From the NCBI GenBank assembly GCA_002338605.1, contig DDIP01000282.1, positions 1 through 5,013 on the forward strand: 5,013 nucleotides of DNA. The letters run 5' to 3'. Of this stretch, positions 1 to 4,255 are shown in pieces. This DNA comes from Proteobacteria bacterium UBA1847. Its GTDB lineage: Bacteria > Pseudomonadota > Gammaproteobacteria > Steroidobacterales > Woeseiaceae. Both the position numbers and the translations under genes were made by a program. Below the pieces are notes generated by a model. That model was not told where the DNA came from and made no database searches. It saw only the letters and a list, made by a program, of their open reading frames with translations. Within the stretch, counting starts at the first letter, position 1, and the number at the start of each line of letters is the position of its first letter.

Positions 1-104
1 TCACTATTTCTTGTTGCCATTTCAAATTATCTCCAGCTGGTTGGGCGCCGGCAGGCGCCAGTATTTTTGTCACGATTCATCCAAGGCCGTGGCGATTGGC
101 TTGC
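1..104 (-). other. Leader before the next downstream gene, which leaves the window
   Basis: No complete gene is supported here. Downstream of the nucleotidyltransferase-like gene, two starts could open the next minus-strand gene, and both run off the left edge. One is a GTG at 73-71, open for 24 codons and beginning MTKILAPAGAQP. The other is an ATG at 20-18, preceded by GGAG about ten bases upstream. An ATG at 108-106 overlaps the stop of the upstream gene in ATGA fashion but reads only 12 codons before a TGA at 72-70, so I do not call it a gene. A GC-rich inverted repeat lies between the two candidate starts. The continuation past position 1 is needed to choose between them. Confidence 0.4.
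44..59. repeat. GC-rich hairpin, GGCGCC / GGCGCC with 4-base loop
   Basis: GGCGCC at 44-49 and again at 54-59 is self-complementary, giving a perfect 6-bp stem around a 4-base loop. In the leftward transcript it lies after the 109-aa gene and about 24 bases before the ATG at 20. It is not followed by a U-run in that direction, so it is not a normal intrinsic terminator for this operon. Read rightward it is followed, three bases on, by five Ts, but no gene on that strand needs a terminator. It could be a processing site, an mRNA structure that tunes the next start, or chance. Confidence 0.5.
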
Positions 105-434
105 TCATTCGTTAGTTCGTGGCATGACCGACAAATCCATGTATCCGGTGCTGCTATTAAGTGTGACGAGTGTCCAGCATCGTCGGCCGTGGGGCTTTTG
201 TGTGGGGTTGTTGTCAGCGCTAAAGCCAAGGTCGAGCGCCTCGCACAGCCTGGTCACCAGCGTTTCAGCCTTGACGGCTTTCTGCGTCCAGGGGACTGCG
301 ATGACGTCCAGGTCACGCTTCATGGATCCGTGAATTGCAAGCGCATATCCGGATGCACGACCGATGATCTGAATGTCGTGGATGCGATGCGAGTAGAGTG
401 CTGGCATCAGGCTGGATGTAGGTTTGCTATTCAT
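105..434 (-). CDS. Small nucleotidyltransferase-like phage protein
   Basis: A 109-residue protein with a minimal nucleotidyltransferase-fold signature. Residues 35-49 read HGSMKRDLDVIAVPW, which matches the hG[GS]...DxD pattern of the polymerase-beta/NTase superfamily, with D41 and D43 as likely metal ligands. A later strand ending in YMDLSVMP supplies a possible third acidic residue, D100. The residues around 80-90 (KPHGRRCWTL) probably form the strand before it. I recall phage proteins of about this size with the same RDxDLIAVPW and IDLSVMP motifs; their reaction and substrate are not known to me, so NTP transfer is inferred only from the fold motif. The ATG at 434 overlaps the stop of the upstream 66-aa gene by 8 bases and is preceded by GAGG at good spacing. 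There is no signal peptide or membrane segment. The protein is too short for a substrate-binding domain, so it may need a partner or act as a non-catalytic relative. Confidence 0.8.
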   Translation of the reverse strand: MNSKPTSSLMPALYSHRIHDIQIIGRASGYALAIHGSMKRDLDVIAVPWTQKAVKAETLVTRLCEALDLGFSADNNPTQKPHGRRCWTLVTLNSSTGYMDLSVMPRTNE

Positions 435-627
435 TGAGGCCTCGTTGTTGTAGGCCAGTGCCGCAAGACGAACACCTTCCGTTAATTTCAGTTGGATGGT
501 GACAATGCCCGGCGAGCATCAATACACTTCCGCAGCCCCCATCGTGGCCCTTCGGCTTGGTGCAGTGCATCGTTCCAAAGTCCGGATCGTCACCGACATC
601 TTTATGGCACGCTTCGGGCCGGCTCAT
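427..627 (-). CDS. Small Cys/His-rich putative zinc-binding protein
   Basis: A 66-residue protein with two clusters of potential metal ligands. The first is C22-TKPKG-H28-DGG-C32, the CxxxxGHxGxC pattern seen in many small phage proteins. The second is C42-H43-H44 followed by C52-x2-C55, like half of a zinc ribbon. I chose the ATG at 627 because its ATGA overlaps the stop of the upstream coiled-coil gene by 4 bases. A longer version starting at 678 would run about 50 bases into that gene and add a low-complexity Arg/Thr stretch. The 3' end overlaps the next gene by 8 bases. No catalytic motif is visible. A structural zinc-binding or nucleic-acid/protein-contact role is an inference from the Cys/His spacing only. 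Confidence 0.7.
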   Translation of the reverse strand: MSRPEACHKDVGDDPDFGTMHCTKPKGHDGGCGSVLMLAGHCHHPTEINGRCSSCGTGLQQRGLNE

Positions 628-1223
628 TGATCGTCCCGCTGTCGTCGTGCGTCTAGGGCCGCGAGGGCACAGTTGCAATCAGCACCCTTGTGAACCAGGC
701 AGCGATCATCGTGCAGTGTCGTTGGTCTTTGATCGGCTGGGGTAAATCCATTGGCCTCTGCAATATCCTCGGCCATCGTGAAGCACTGTCTTGAGTCAAC
801 ACGCTCTGAGTCAGACAGTTCGGCCAGGTGGTCGTGTGTTTGCTCGTACAGCGATTTCTGTATGCCTGAGGTCAAATTTTGCAAGGCAGACAGAATCTCG
901 CTACAGCGGTTGTCCAGCTCGTCGCTCTTATCGGTAAGCTGCTCGGACAGAATCCTGATTCGCCCCTCAAGCTGGTTGATGGTTTCATCGCGGCAAGAAA
1001 TACCGTCACAATCTTCAGTTAGCAGAACTGACTTGTCGAACTCGCGAGTCTTTGGGTCAACCGGCCACATTTCCAGCCGTTCCATCAGCCGCTCGATTTC
1101 GTCGGCGGCTTCCTCGGTCTCGCTGGTACATTGGCTGAACCAACCATGGTCGAGGCCATCGCGAACGCCCTTTTCCGGATGTTCCTTGGTATGCTTGCGA
1201 AGCCTCTCAACTATGCTAGCCAT
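624..1223 (-). CDS. Coiled-coil phage protein with C-terminal Cys/His tail
   Basis: A 199-residue, mostly charged and probably cytoplasmic protein. The N terminus, MASIVERLRK followed by EEAADEIERL at about 37-46, is a pattern I recognise from many phage hypothetical proteins. Residues about 80-125 have heptad-like leucine/isoleucine spacing (INQLEGRIRILSEQL and onward) and are probably a coiled coil, so it may form dimers or oligomers. The tail carries C175-x2-H178-x4-C183-x-C185, a possible small metal site. The ATG at 1223 has GGAG seven bases upstream and overlaps the preceding 37-codon ORF by 8 bases; its end overlaps the next gene in ATGA fashion. I do not know a function. The EEAADEIERL segment resembles short modules attached to variable C-termini, so this may be a mosaic protein. 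Confidence 0.8.
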   Translation of the reverse strand: MASIVERLRKHTKEHPEKGVRDGLDHGWFSQCTSETEEAADEIERLMERLEMWPVDPKTREFDKSVLLTEDCDGISCRDETINQLEGRIRILSEQLTDKSDELDNRCSEILSALQNLTSGIQKSLYEQTHDHLAELSDSERVDSRQCFTMAEDIAEANGFTPADQRPTTLHDDRCLVHKGADCNCALAALDARRQRDDQ

Positions 1224-1329
1224 CGTTATTCTCCGTCTGCCTGTTTATCTCATGTCCCAGGGCGGCCGCGTGCTGTACAGCCACCCCAGTTGTCGGATAT
1301 TTGAAAAGACCGTTCAGCACATTTTTCAT
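1216..1329 (-). CDS. Tiny ORF, 37 aa, unknown
   Basis: The frame starts at ATG 1329, directly after the TAA of the preceding small ORF (TAAATG), and ends in a TAG at 1218-1216, overlapping the start of the coiled-coil gene by 8 bases. The peptide begins MKNVLNGLFKYPTTG and contains HAAALGHEIN; I recognise no family. Support comes from its snug fit between neighbours and from the fact that it fills an otherwise empty gap in a gap-free operon. There is no strong ribosome-binding site (only GGAGAG about 10 bases upstream), so it would rely on translational coupling. It could instead be untranslated leader for the coiled-coil gene. Confidence 0.45.
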   Translation of the reverse strand: MKNVLNGLFKYPTTGVAVQHAAALGHEINRQTENNDG

Positions 1330-1482
1330 TTACGAACTCTCCGACCAATGCCCGGCAGGCTGCTTCTCAGCCTGCAGAATATCCGAGCGCTCATTTGCGG
1401 GCTCCGACCGGCGACCGACGCAACCGCCTCTCGGGGTGCTCGGAAATCCCCTCGTGCAGTAGTTGTAAGTGCATCCAGCCAT
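1330..1482 (-). CDS. Small Cys-containing ORF, 50 aa, unknown
   Basis: The ATG at 1482 (a second ATG lies directly before it at 1485) follows AGAGAGGG by five bases, which is a good ribosome-binding site. The peptide starts MAGCTYNYCTRGFPSTPRGG and has cysteines at residues 4, 9 and 21, with a polar Glu/Gln-rich C-terminal half. It ends in a TAA at 1332-1330 that abuts the next ATG. A competing frame starts at ATG 1507, overlapping the stop of the 86-aa gene as ATGA, and reads 38 codons to a TGA at 1391. A further ATGA restart there reads 22 codons to 1326. I favour the 1482 frame on ribosome-binding-site strength, but the choice is uncertain. No family recognised. Confidence 0.45.
   Translation of the reverse strand: MAGCTYNYCTRGFPSTPRGGCVGRRSEPANERSDILQAEKQPAGHWSESS
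1355..1375. repeat. Perfect 8-bp stem hairpin with 5-base loop
   Basis: GCAGGCTG at 1355-1362 is the exact reverse complement of CAGCCTGC at 1368-1375, with a 5-base spacer. In the leftward transcript the loop reads AGAAG. The hairpin sits inside the 50-codon ORF, about 25 bases before the ATG at 1329. No T-run follows on either side, so it is not an intrinsic terminator. It could modulate restarting at 1329 or mark a processed or structured RNA. Confidence 0.6.
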
Positions 1483-1503
1483 CATCACCCTCTCTGGTGG
1501 TAT

Positions 1504-1764
1504 TCATTTTTTCTTCGTGTCCGGTGCCATAAGCCTTGCCGGACCGTCGATAAACTCGCCGTTGCCATAACCGGTTAGTTCGATGTATTTCAGGTCAACG
1601 CTGGCGGTCGATATGATCTCCTTGGCCACCTCTTTGATAGCCTTCGCACGTTCGATGTCCATCGGATTATCCTTGTCGCGTAGATCCTCCAGCGTGTCGA
1701 ACAGGTGCCCCCGCAGAGTTGAAATCGTCCGTTCGTTTTCTTTTTGCGCTTCGCTTTTCGCCAT
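1504..1764 (-). CDS. Conserved small phage protein, 86 aa
   Basis: An 86-residue, probably helical, soluble protein. Its N-terminal half (QKENERTISTLRGHLFDTLEDL at about 7-28, then MDIERAKAIKEVAKEIISTA at 35-54, then VDLKYIELTGYGNGEFI) matches a pattern I recall from small phage proteins of 70-90 residues that often follow an HNH gene. Their function is unknown to me. The ATG at 1764 has a strong AGGAAGGA four bases upstream, so this start is well supported even though the gene begins 98 bases inside the upstream HNH reading frame. It ends at a TGA at 1506-1504 that overlaps an ATG at 1507. The C-terminal tail is basic (KKK). No catalytic residues or membrane segment are visible. Confidence 0.85.
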   Translation of the reverse strand: MAKSEAQKENERTISTLRGHLFDTLEDLRDKDNPMDIERAKAIKEVAKEIISTASVDLKYIELTGYGNGEFIDGPARLMAPDTKKK

Positions 1765-2407
1765 GTCGTCCTTCCTGTTTGTTGATTTCCCGTTGCAGCC
1801 GACCGGCCTGCATTACGACATCCACAACTTCTTTCGGATATCGGTGGATTGAGTTGCGCAGCATGTTCTGCGACTTCGGTATGCAAGTGAGTCGATCAAG
1901 CGTGACCGCTTCGATCGGCTCAGGGTTGTTCTTGTCCCAGCCTTCGACACGCACAACGTGGCCGGGCGGAATCGGTCCGTTGGCCATCATCCAGATGTAG
2001 CGAGGCAACGACATCCATTGAGGTCCGCCGCGGCAAGACATGCACATCTTCCGCTTCCACATCTTTTGCTTCGTCTCGATGGCACACTGTCCGACTTGCA
2101 TTTCCGGGTTGGATTTGTGCCCCGGCTTGAATTGCGTCTCACGCATTCGTCCCTTGTGCCAGCCAGGTCGGCGCAAACCCTTGTTGGGAGGCTCCTGTCC
2201 AGGCTTGAATTGGTTCCGGCGGCCACCGTCTTTGAATCGACCGAGCTGCTCCTCCATGTAGGCCTCCGTTTTTCTGAGGCCCAGCTTTGCTGCCATCGCG
2301 TTCGTCGCGGTGTATGACCGGCCGATGTCTGCAGCGATGTCCAACGTTCGCTCGTGTGGGTAGCGGGCGCGAAGCGCTGCAAGCTGTTCTTCGGTCCACC
2401 TGGTCAT
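1667..2407 (-). CDS. HNH-family phage DNA-binding protein with degenerate HNH core
   Basis: A 246-residue protein with the layout of phage HNH proteins of the homing type. Residues 1-47 (WTEEQLAALRARYPHERTLDI...IGRSYTATNAMAAKLGLRK) look like a helix-turn-helix/SANT-like DNA-binding domain. Residues 64-98 carry repeated FKPG and NKG elements typical of the basic linker. Residues 133-190 correspond to the HNH region, with the recognisable segments RYIWMMANGPIPPGHVV and MLRNSIHRYP. In relatives the core has a His before the R-x-x-W segment and a DGN-type motif followed by DNLELVT. Here these read LPRYIW, VEGWDKNN and EAVTLDRL, so key residues look lost or replaced; DNA binding is likely kept and cleavage doubtful. 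The ATG at 2407 overlaps the upstream stop as ATGA. The last 35 or so residues (QEGRHGEKRSAKR onward) overlap the next gene out of frame, and I think they are an extension beyond the usual family end near INKQ. Confidence 0.8.
   Translation of the reverse strand: MTRWTEEQLAALRARYPHERTLDIAADIGRSYTATNAMAAKLGLRKTEAYMEEQLGRFKDGGRRNQFKPGQEPPNKGLRRPGWHKGRMRETQFKPGHKSNPEMQVGQCAIETKQKMWKRKMCMSCRGGPQWMSLPRYIWMMANGPIPPGHVVRVEGWDKNNPEPIEAVTLDRLTCIPKSQNMLRNSIHRYPKEVVDVVMQAGRLQREINKQEGRHGEKRSAKRKRTDDFNSAGAPVRHAGGSTRQG
1769..1776 (-). promoter_or_regulatory. Strong ribosome-binding site AGGAAGGA
   Basis: AGGAAGGA lies four bases before the ATG at 1764 and inside the end of the HNH reading frame. It is among the best Shine-Dalgarno matches in the window and fixes the start of the 86-aa gene despite the long overlap. 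Confidence 0.75.
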
Positions 2408-3051
2408 TGGTCTGTCCCGGCGCCGGATTCGACCCGCTCAAACTCGACCACCCAGACCCATGGGTTCGAGTCCCATGGCGCGCGCTTCGCGCTGATTGAA
2501 TTCCAGAGGTCAGAGAACCAGGTCTTTGGGTCCGGGCCATCTTGCATGTTTGGAAATGGGCAACCCTCGCTCATACAGTCGCCGCGCGAAATCTCCTGCA
2601 GCCGCTCTACTCGAACCGATTTCACTTCGAGAACTAAGCGACAAAACTTTCTTGGCATGTGAATAGAAGGCTTCCACGGAACGCGGTCGGTCGGCTCACC
2701 TTCTTCATACCAAATATCTAAATCACCGTCGGCTCGATACCAGGTTTGTTCCTTATCAGTGAGCATTCCCCGTTCATCGAACTGAAAACCTCGGACAAAC
2801 GTTTCGCGGACCCACAAGCGGTCGCCGGGAAACCCGTAGGGGCATTTGTCGATATGGTTGCCGCTCGGAGTCCAATAGTTCACGCCTGGGTCTGCGTATC
2901 CTGTTTCTGGCCGGCCGCTGGGCGTGGCCCAATACCGAGGCGCAACGATCAAGTCATCTGGGAGTTGTATGACTCTGCGTGTCTGCGTTTTACGGCCATC
3001 CAGAATGGCTCGCACCATGGGGCCGCTGAATAGAATTGGTCGCTCAGTCAT
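2404..3051 (-). CDS. PUA/ASCH-like phage protein (GRKTQTRR family)
   Basis: A 215-residue protein of a phage family I recognise clearly. It has MTERPILFSGPMVRAILDGRKTQTRR at 1-26, with the invariant GRKTQTRR at 19-26. CPYGFPGDRLWVRETF at 70-85 follows, then YRADGD at 105-110, SIHMPR at 129-134, VERLQEIS at 148-155 and NPWVWVVEFERV at 196-207. This is an ASCH/PUA-like beta barrel in my reading. ASCH domains bind RNA or modified bases and nucleosides, but the natural ligand of the phage members is not established to my knowledge; some are loosely annotated as morphogenetic proteins without good reason. The ATG at 3051 is chosen over the TTG at 3057 because relatives start MTERP; AGGG lies seven bases upstream, and the ATG overlaps the HNH stop by 8 bases. 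The length is normal for the family. The 3' end overlaps the next gene as ATGA. Confidence 0.88.
   Translation of the reverse strand: MTERPILFSGPMVRAILDGRKTQTRRVIQLPDDLIVAPRYWATPSGRPETGYADPGVNYWTPSGNHIDKCPYGFPGDRLWVRETFVRGFQFDERGMLTDKEQTWYRADGDLDIWYEEGEPTDRVPWKPSIHMPRKFCRLVLEVKSVRVERLQEISRGDCMSEGCPFPNMQDGPDPKTWFSDLWNSISAKRAPWDSNPWVWVVEFERVESGAGTDQ
2458..2478. repeat. 7-bp hairpin with a 7-base TTCGAGT loop (T-arm-like)
   Basis: CCATGGG at 2458-2464 and CCCATGG at 2472-2478 form a perfect 7-bp stem around TTCGAGT. On the plus strand, the inner 5 bp and loop have the exact form of a tRNA T-arm (TTCRANY loop). A second small inverted repeat, GCGCG/CGCGC with a CTT spacer, follows at 2480-2492. 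I found no acceptor stem, D-arm or anticodon arm, so this is not a tRNA gene. It lies in the segment coding for the conserved WDSNPWVW residues of the PUA/ASCH-like protein. Confidence 0.55.
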
Positions 3052-3394
3052 TGCCAAGCCCTGTCTGGCCGATGGCGAACATTTCCTCGGTACCGTTGCA
3101 TCGGTTGTTCATATATCTCGTCTCCGCATGGTGTCTCGCGTCGTAAGTAAGATGGCACCGTTGACACCAGTGCTTGAGATTGTCGAGATCACAGTTTTCT
3201 GGAGTGTGATCCAGGTGCCCGGTTGTGAGCACGACCTTTGAACCTGTGACGGGATGAGGTTCACCGTTTCTGGCACGGCAGTCCGGATATGCGGGCGAAC
3301 CTTCACAACAATTGCCGGATCGCTCTCGGACCTGCTCAACAACGTCTTTCCAGTCATCGGGATACCGTTCCTTGTTTTCGGGGCTAATTGGCAA
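3044..3394 (-). CDS. Small HNH endonuclease
   Basis: A 116-residue HNH protein of a type common in phages. The start MPISPENKERYPDDWKDVV is typical for the family. The Cys-rich zinc part has C29/C30, C39, C77 and C80. The HNH core runs from about 54 to 89: VVLTTGHLDHTPENCDLDNL, then CQRCHLTYDARHH. H60 and H63 are candidates for the first catalytic His, N72 (in DNL) for the Asn and H81 for the last His, so the active site appears intact. It probably nicks or cuts DNA; in phages such proteins can be homing, packaging-linked or defence-linked, and the context does not decide which. The start is a TTG at 3394, preceded by GAGAAAG; an in-frame TGA lies only 9 bases upstream and no ATG occurs before residue 95, so TTG is the only sensible start. 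It lies in the same frame as the 35-aa membrane protein just upstream. Confidence 0.88.
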   Translation of the reverse strand: MPISPENKERYPDDWKDVVEQVRERSGNCCEGSPAYPDCRARNGEPHPVTGSKVVLTTGHLDHTPENCDLDNLKHWCQRCHLTYDARHHAETRYMNNRCNGTEEMFAIGQTGLGND

Positions 3395-3403
3395 TCTGCT
3401 TTC

Positions 3404-3511
3404 TCACCAGGCTACTACCGCAAAAAGAACCAGCATCAACGCAGCGGTGACGAAGCCCCACGCAAAGCCCTTGAAGAATTCCACTTCGCTAGCTTCAATT
3501 CTTATCTGCAC
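3404..3511 (-). CDS. Tiny single-span membrane protein, 35 aa
   Basis: A GTG start at 3511 with a near-perfect AGGAGGT four bases upstream opens a 35-codon frame ending in TGA at 3406-3404. The peptide begins MQIRIEASEVEFFKGFAWG and continues into an unbroken hydrophobic segment at about residues 16-35, ending in AVVAW. This is one transmembrane helix with a short charged N-terminal part, so the N terminus is probably cytoplasmic or the protein peripheral to the inner membrane. It overlaps the end of the 98-aa gene by 17 bases and precedes the HNH gene by 9 bases. The role is unknown; small holin-like, superinfection-exclusion or membrane-anchoring functions would all fit and none can be selected. 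The excellent ribosome-binding site argues that it is really expressed. Confidence 0.8.
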   Translation of the reverse strand: MQIRIEASEVEFFKGFAWGFVTAALMLVLFAVVAW

Positions 3512-3791
3512 GCTGACCTCCTGAACCGGGCGCGTAGTAGTCGTATACCTTCAACTCGCTTTCGTCCCCGGTGATTTCGCGCCCCTCTTTCTTGGCAACC
3601 GCAAGTAGCGCTTGTTTGGCGTTCTTGCAATAGGCCGCTGATGGCCGGCGGTCATCGCACTGGCCCGGACGATAAGTCGCCCAAATCGCTCGGCGGCCTT
3701 GCAGCGGGACCATGTACCAGTGTGGTTTGCACATAAACATCAGTGGCGGGACTCGCTTGTTGCATCCGATTGCGTGGCACGTATGGCTCAT
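3495..3791 (-). CDS. Zinc-finger-like phage protein, 98 aa
   Basis: A 98-residue protein beginning MSHTCHAIGCNKRVPP. C5-x4-C10 is followed by C21-x2-H24-W in FMCKPHWYMVP, giving a CCCH zinc knuckle. This N terminus and the segment RRAIWATYRPGQCDD at about 33-47 match a small phage family that I recognise but whose function I do not know. The middle is helical (KNAKQALLAVAKKEGREI) and the end reads LKVYDYYAPG. The ATG at 3791 is preferred because its ATGA overlaps the stop of the upstream gene. A start at 3839 would add 16 residues in a sequence shared with the upstream frame. Its last codons contain the ribosome-binding site of the 35-aa membrane gene. The protein is probably cytoplasmic and may bind nucleic acid or a protein partner. 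Confidence 0.85.
   Translation of the reverse strand: MSHTCHAIGCNKRVPPLMFMCKPHWYMVPLQGRRAIWATYRPGQCDDRRPSAAYCKNAKQALLAVAKKEGREITGDESELKVYDYYAPGSGGQRADKN
3516..3522 (-). promoter_or_regulatory. Strong ribosome-binding site AGGAGGT
   Basis: AGGAGGT lies four bases before the GTG at 3511 and inside the end of the 98-aa gene. It is the strongest Shine-Dalgarno match in the window and is the main evidence that the 35-aa membrane protein is translated from a GTG. Confidence 0.8.
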
Positions 3792-4255
3792 ATCAGCAGC
3801 TCGATAATAGTTAGGCCGCCTTTTATGCAGCCGACCCATAGCATGAGCCAGACGGCGTACGGCGATGGTCCGTCACCCGTTATTGCTATCAGGCCAAATC
3901 CCCAGCGCACTGTTCTCTTGGTCACGTTTCCTTGCTCCTGCGTACCAATCGTCTTGCCGGTAATAGCTTTGACGTTCGACTTTCCAAGCAACCGTTCATG
4001 TTCAATTCGAATGTCGAAGCCGGCAGTGTTCAGACTTTCGTACACGAGCCGCCCTAACTCTTGCCGCAAGTCCAGCGGCATATCTCGGTATTTGGTGCAA
4101 TGCATCAAACTTAGCCGATCGCGATGGCCGGGCGGCGGAATCACGTTTAGAAGCTTGCAGATCTCATCGAATCGGCAGATTGAAAAATGCGATGTTGGGT
4201 CCAGCAGGCTCTTGAGTGCGTGACGAACAAATGGATCTACGATTTCTTCACTCAT
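3788..4255 (-). CDS. Phage protein with apparent C-terminal membrane-protein fusion, 155 aa
   Basis: The N-terminal part (residues 1 to about 88: FVRHALKSLLDPTSHFSICR, then FDEICKLLNVIPPPG, then LHCTK-like LMHCTKYRDMPLDLRQEL and VYESLNTAGFDI) looks like a soluble helical phage protein I recall in part but cannot assign a role. Residues 89-110 are a polar linker. The last 45 residues (VTKRTVRWGFGLIAITG, then PSPYAVWLMLWVGCIKGGLTIIELLI) contain one or two hydrophobic helices and resemble a free-standing small phage membrane protein. An in-frame GTG at 3925, preceded by AGGAG and AAGGA, could start that part separately. Either two genes have fused through loss of a stop codon, or an internal start makes a second product. 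The ATG at 4255 overlaps the preceding stop by 8 bases; starts further upstream would run through the preceding gene. The end overlaps the next gene as ATGA. Confidence 0.75.
   Translation of the reverse strand: MSEEIVDPFVRHALKSLLDPTSHFSICRFDEICKLLNVIPPPGHRDRLSLMHCTKYRDMPLDLRQELGRLVYESLNTAGFDIRIEHERLLGKSNVKAITGKTIGTQEQGNVTKRTVRWGFGLIAITGDGPSPYAVWLMLWVGCIKGGLTIIELLI
3923..3939 (-). promoter_or_regulatory. Possible internal translation start (GTG 3925) with ribosome-binding site
   Basis: AGGAG at 3935-3939 and AAGGA at 3929-3933 precede an in-frame GTG at 3923-3925 by about 9 and 3 bases. Starting here would give a 45-residue product (3788-3925) with a basic N terminus (TKRTVRW) and a hydrophobic remainder, the usual make-up of a small phage membrane protein. 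Confidence 0.5.

Noticed and set aside
44..69. Intrinsic terminator (hairpin plus T-run) on the plus strand
   Set aside because: The T-run starts three bases after the stem and is only five long, and there is no plus-strand gene to terminate.
751..1578. 275-codon plus-strand frame, the longest in the window
   Set aside because: It is antisense to the 199-aa gene and the small ORFs. Its protein is Ser/Arg/Cys-rich with no recognisable motif, and no ribosome-binding site or neighbour on that strand supports it.
1590..1886. 98-codon minus-strand frame across the HNH/86-aa junction
   Set aside because: It is in the third frame through two better-supported genes; its sequence is low-complexity (Arg/Thr/Lys) and it has no independent start signal. 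It does not repair the HNH end either.
2440..2490. A tRNA gene on the plus strand
   Set aside because: Only a T-arm-like hairpin is present; I could not build an acceptor stem, D-arm or anticodon arm around it.
556..4105. Similar 15-base stretches near 558 and 4092 (both encode MHCTK on the minus strand)
   Set aside because: The match is short, imperfect and limited to one small codon run in unrelated proteins; probably chance.
3699..4223. 174-codon plus-strand frame
   Set aside because: It is antisense to the 155-aa and 98-aa genes, which have family-like motifs and coupled starts. The plus-strand protein is Ser/Arg/Pro-rich and unrecognisable.
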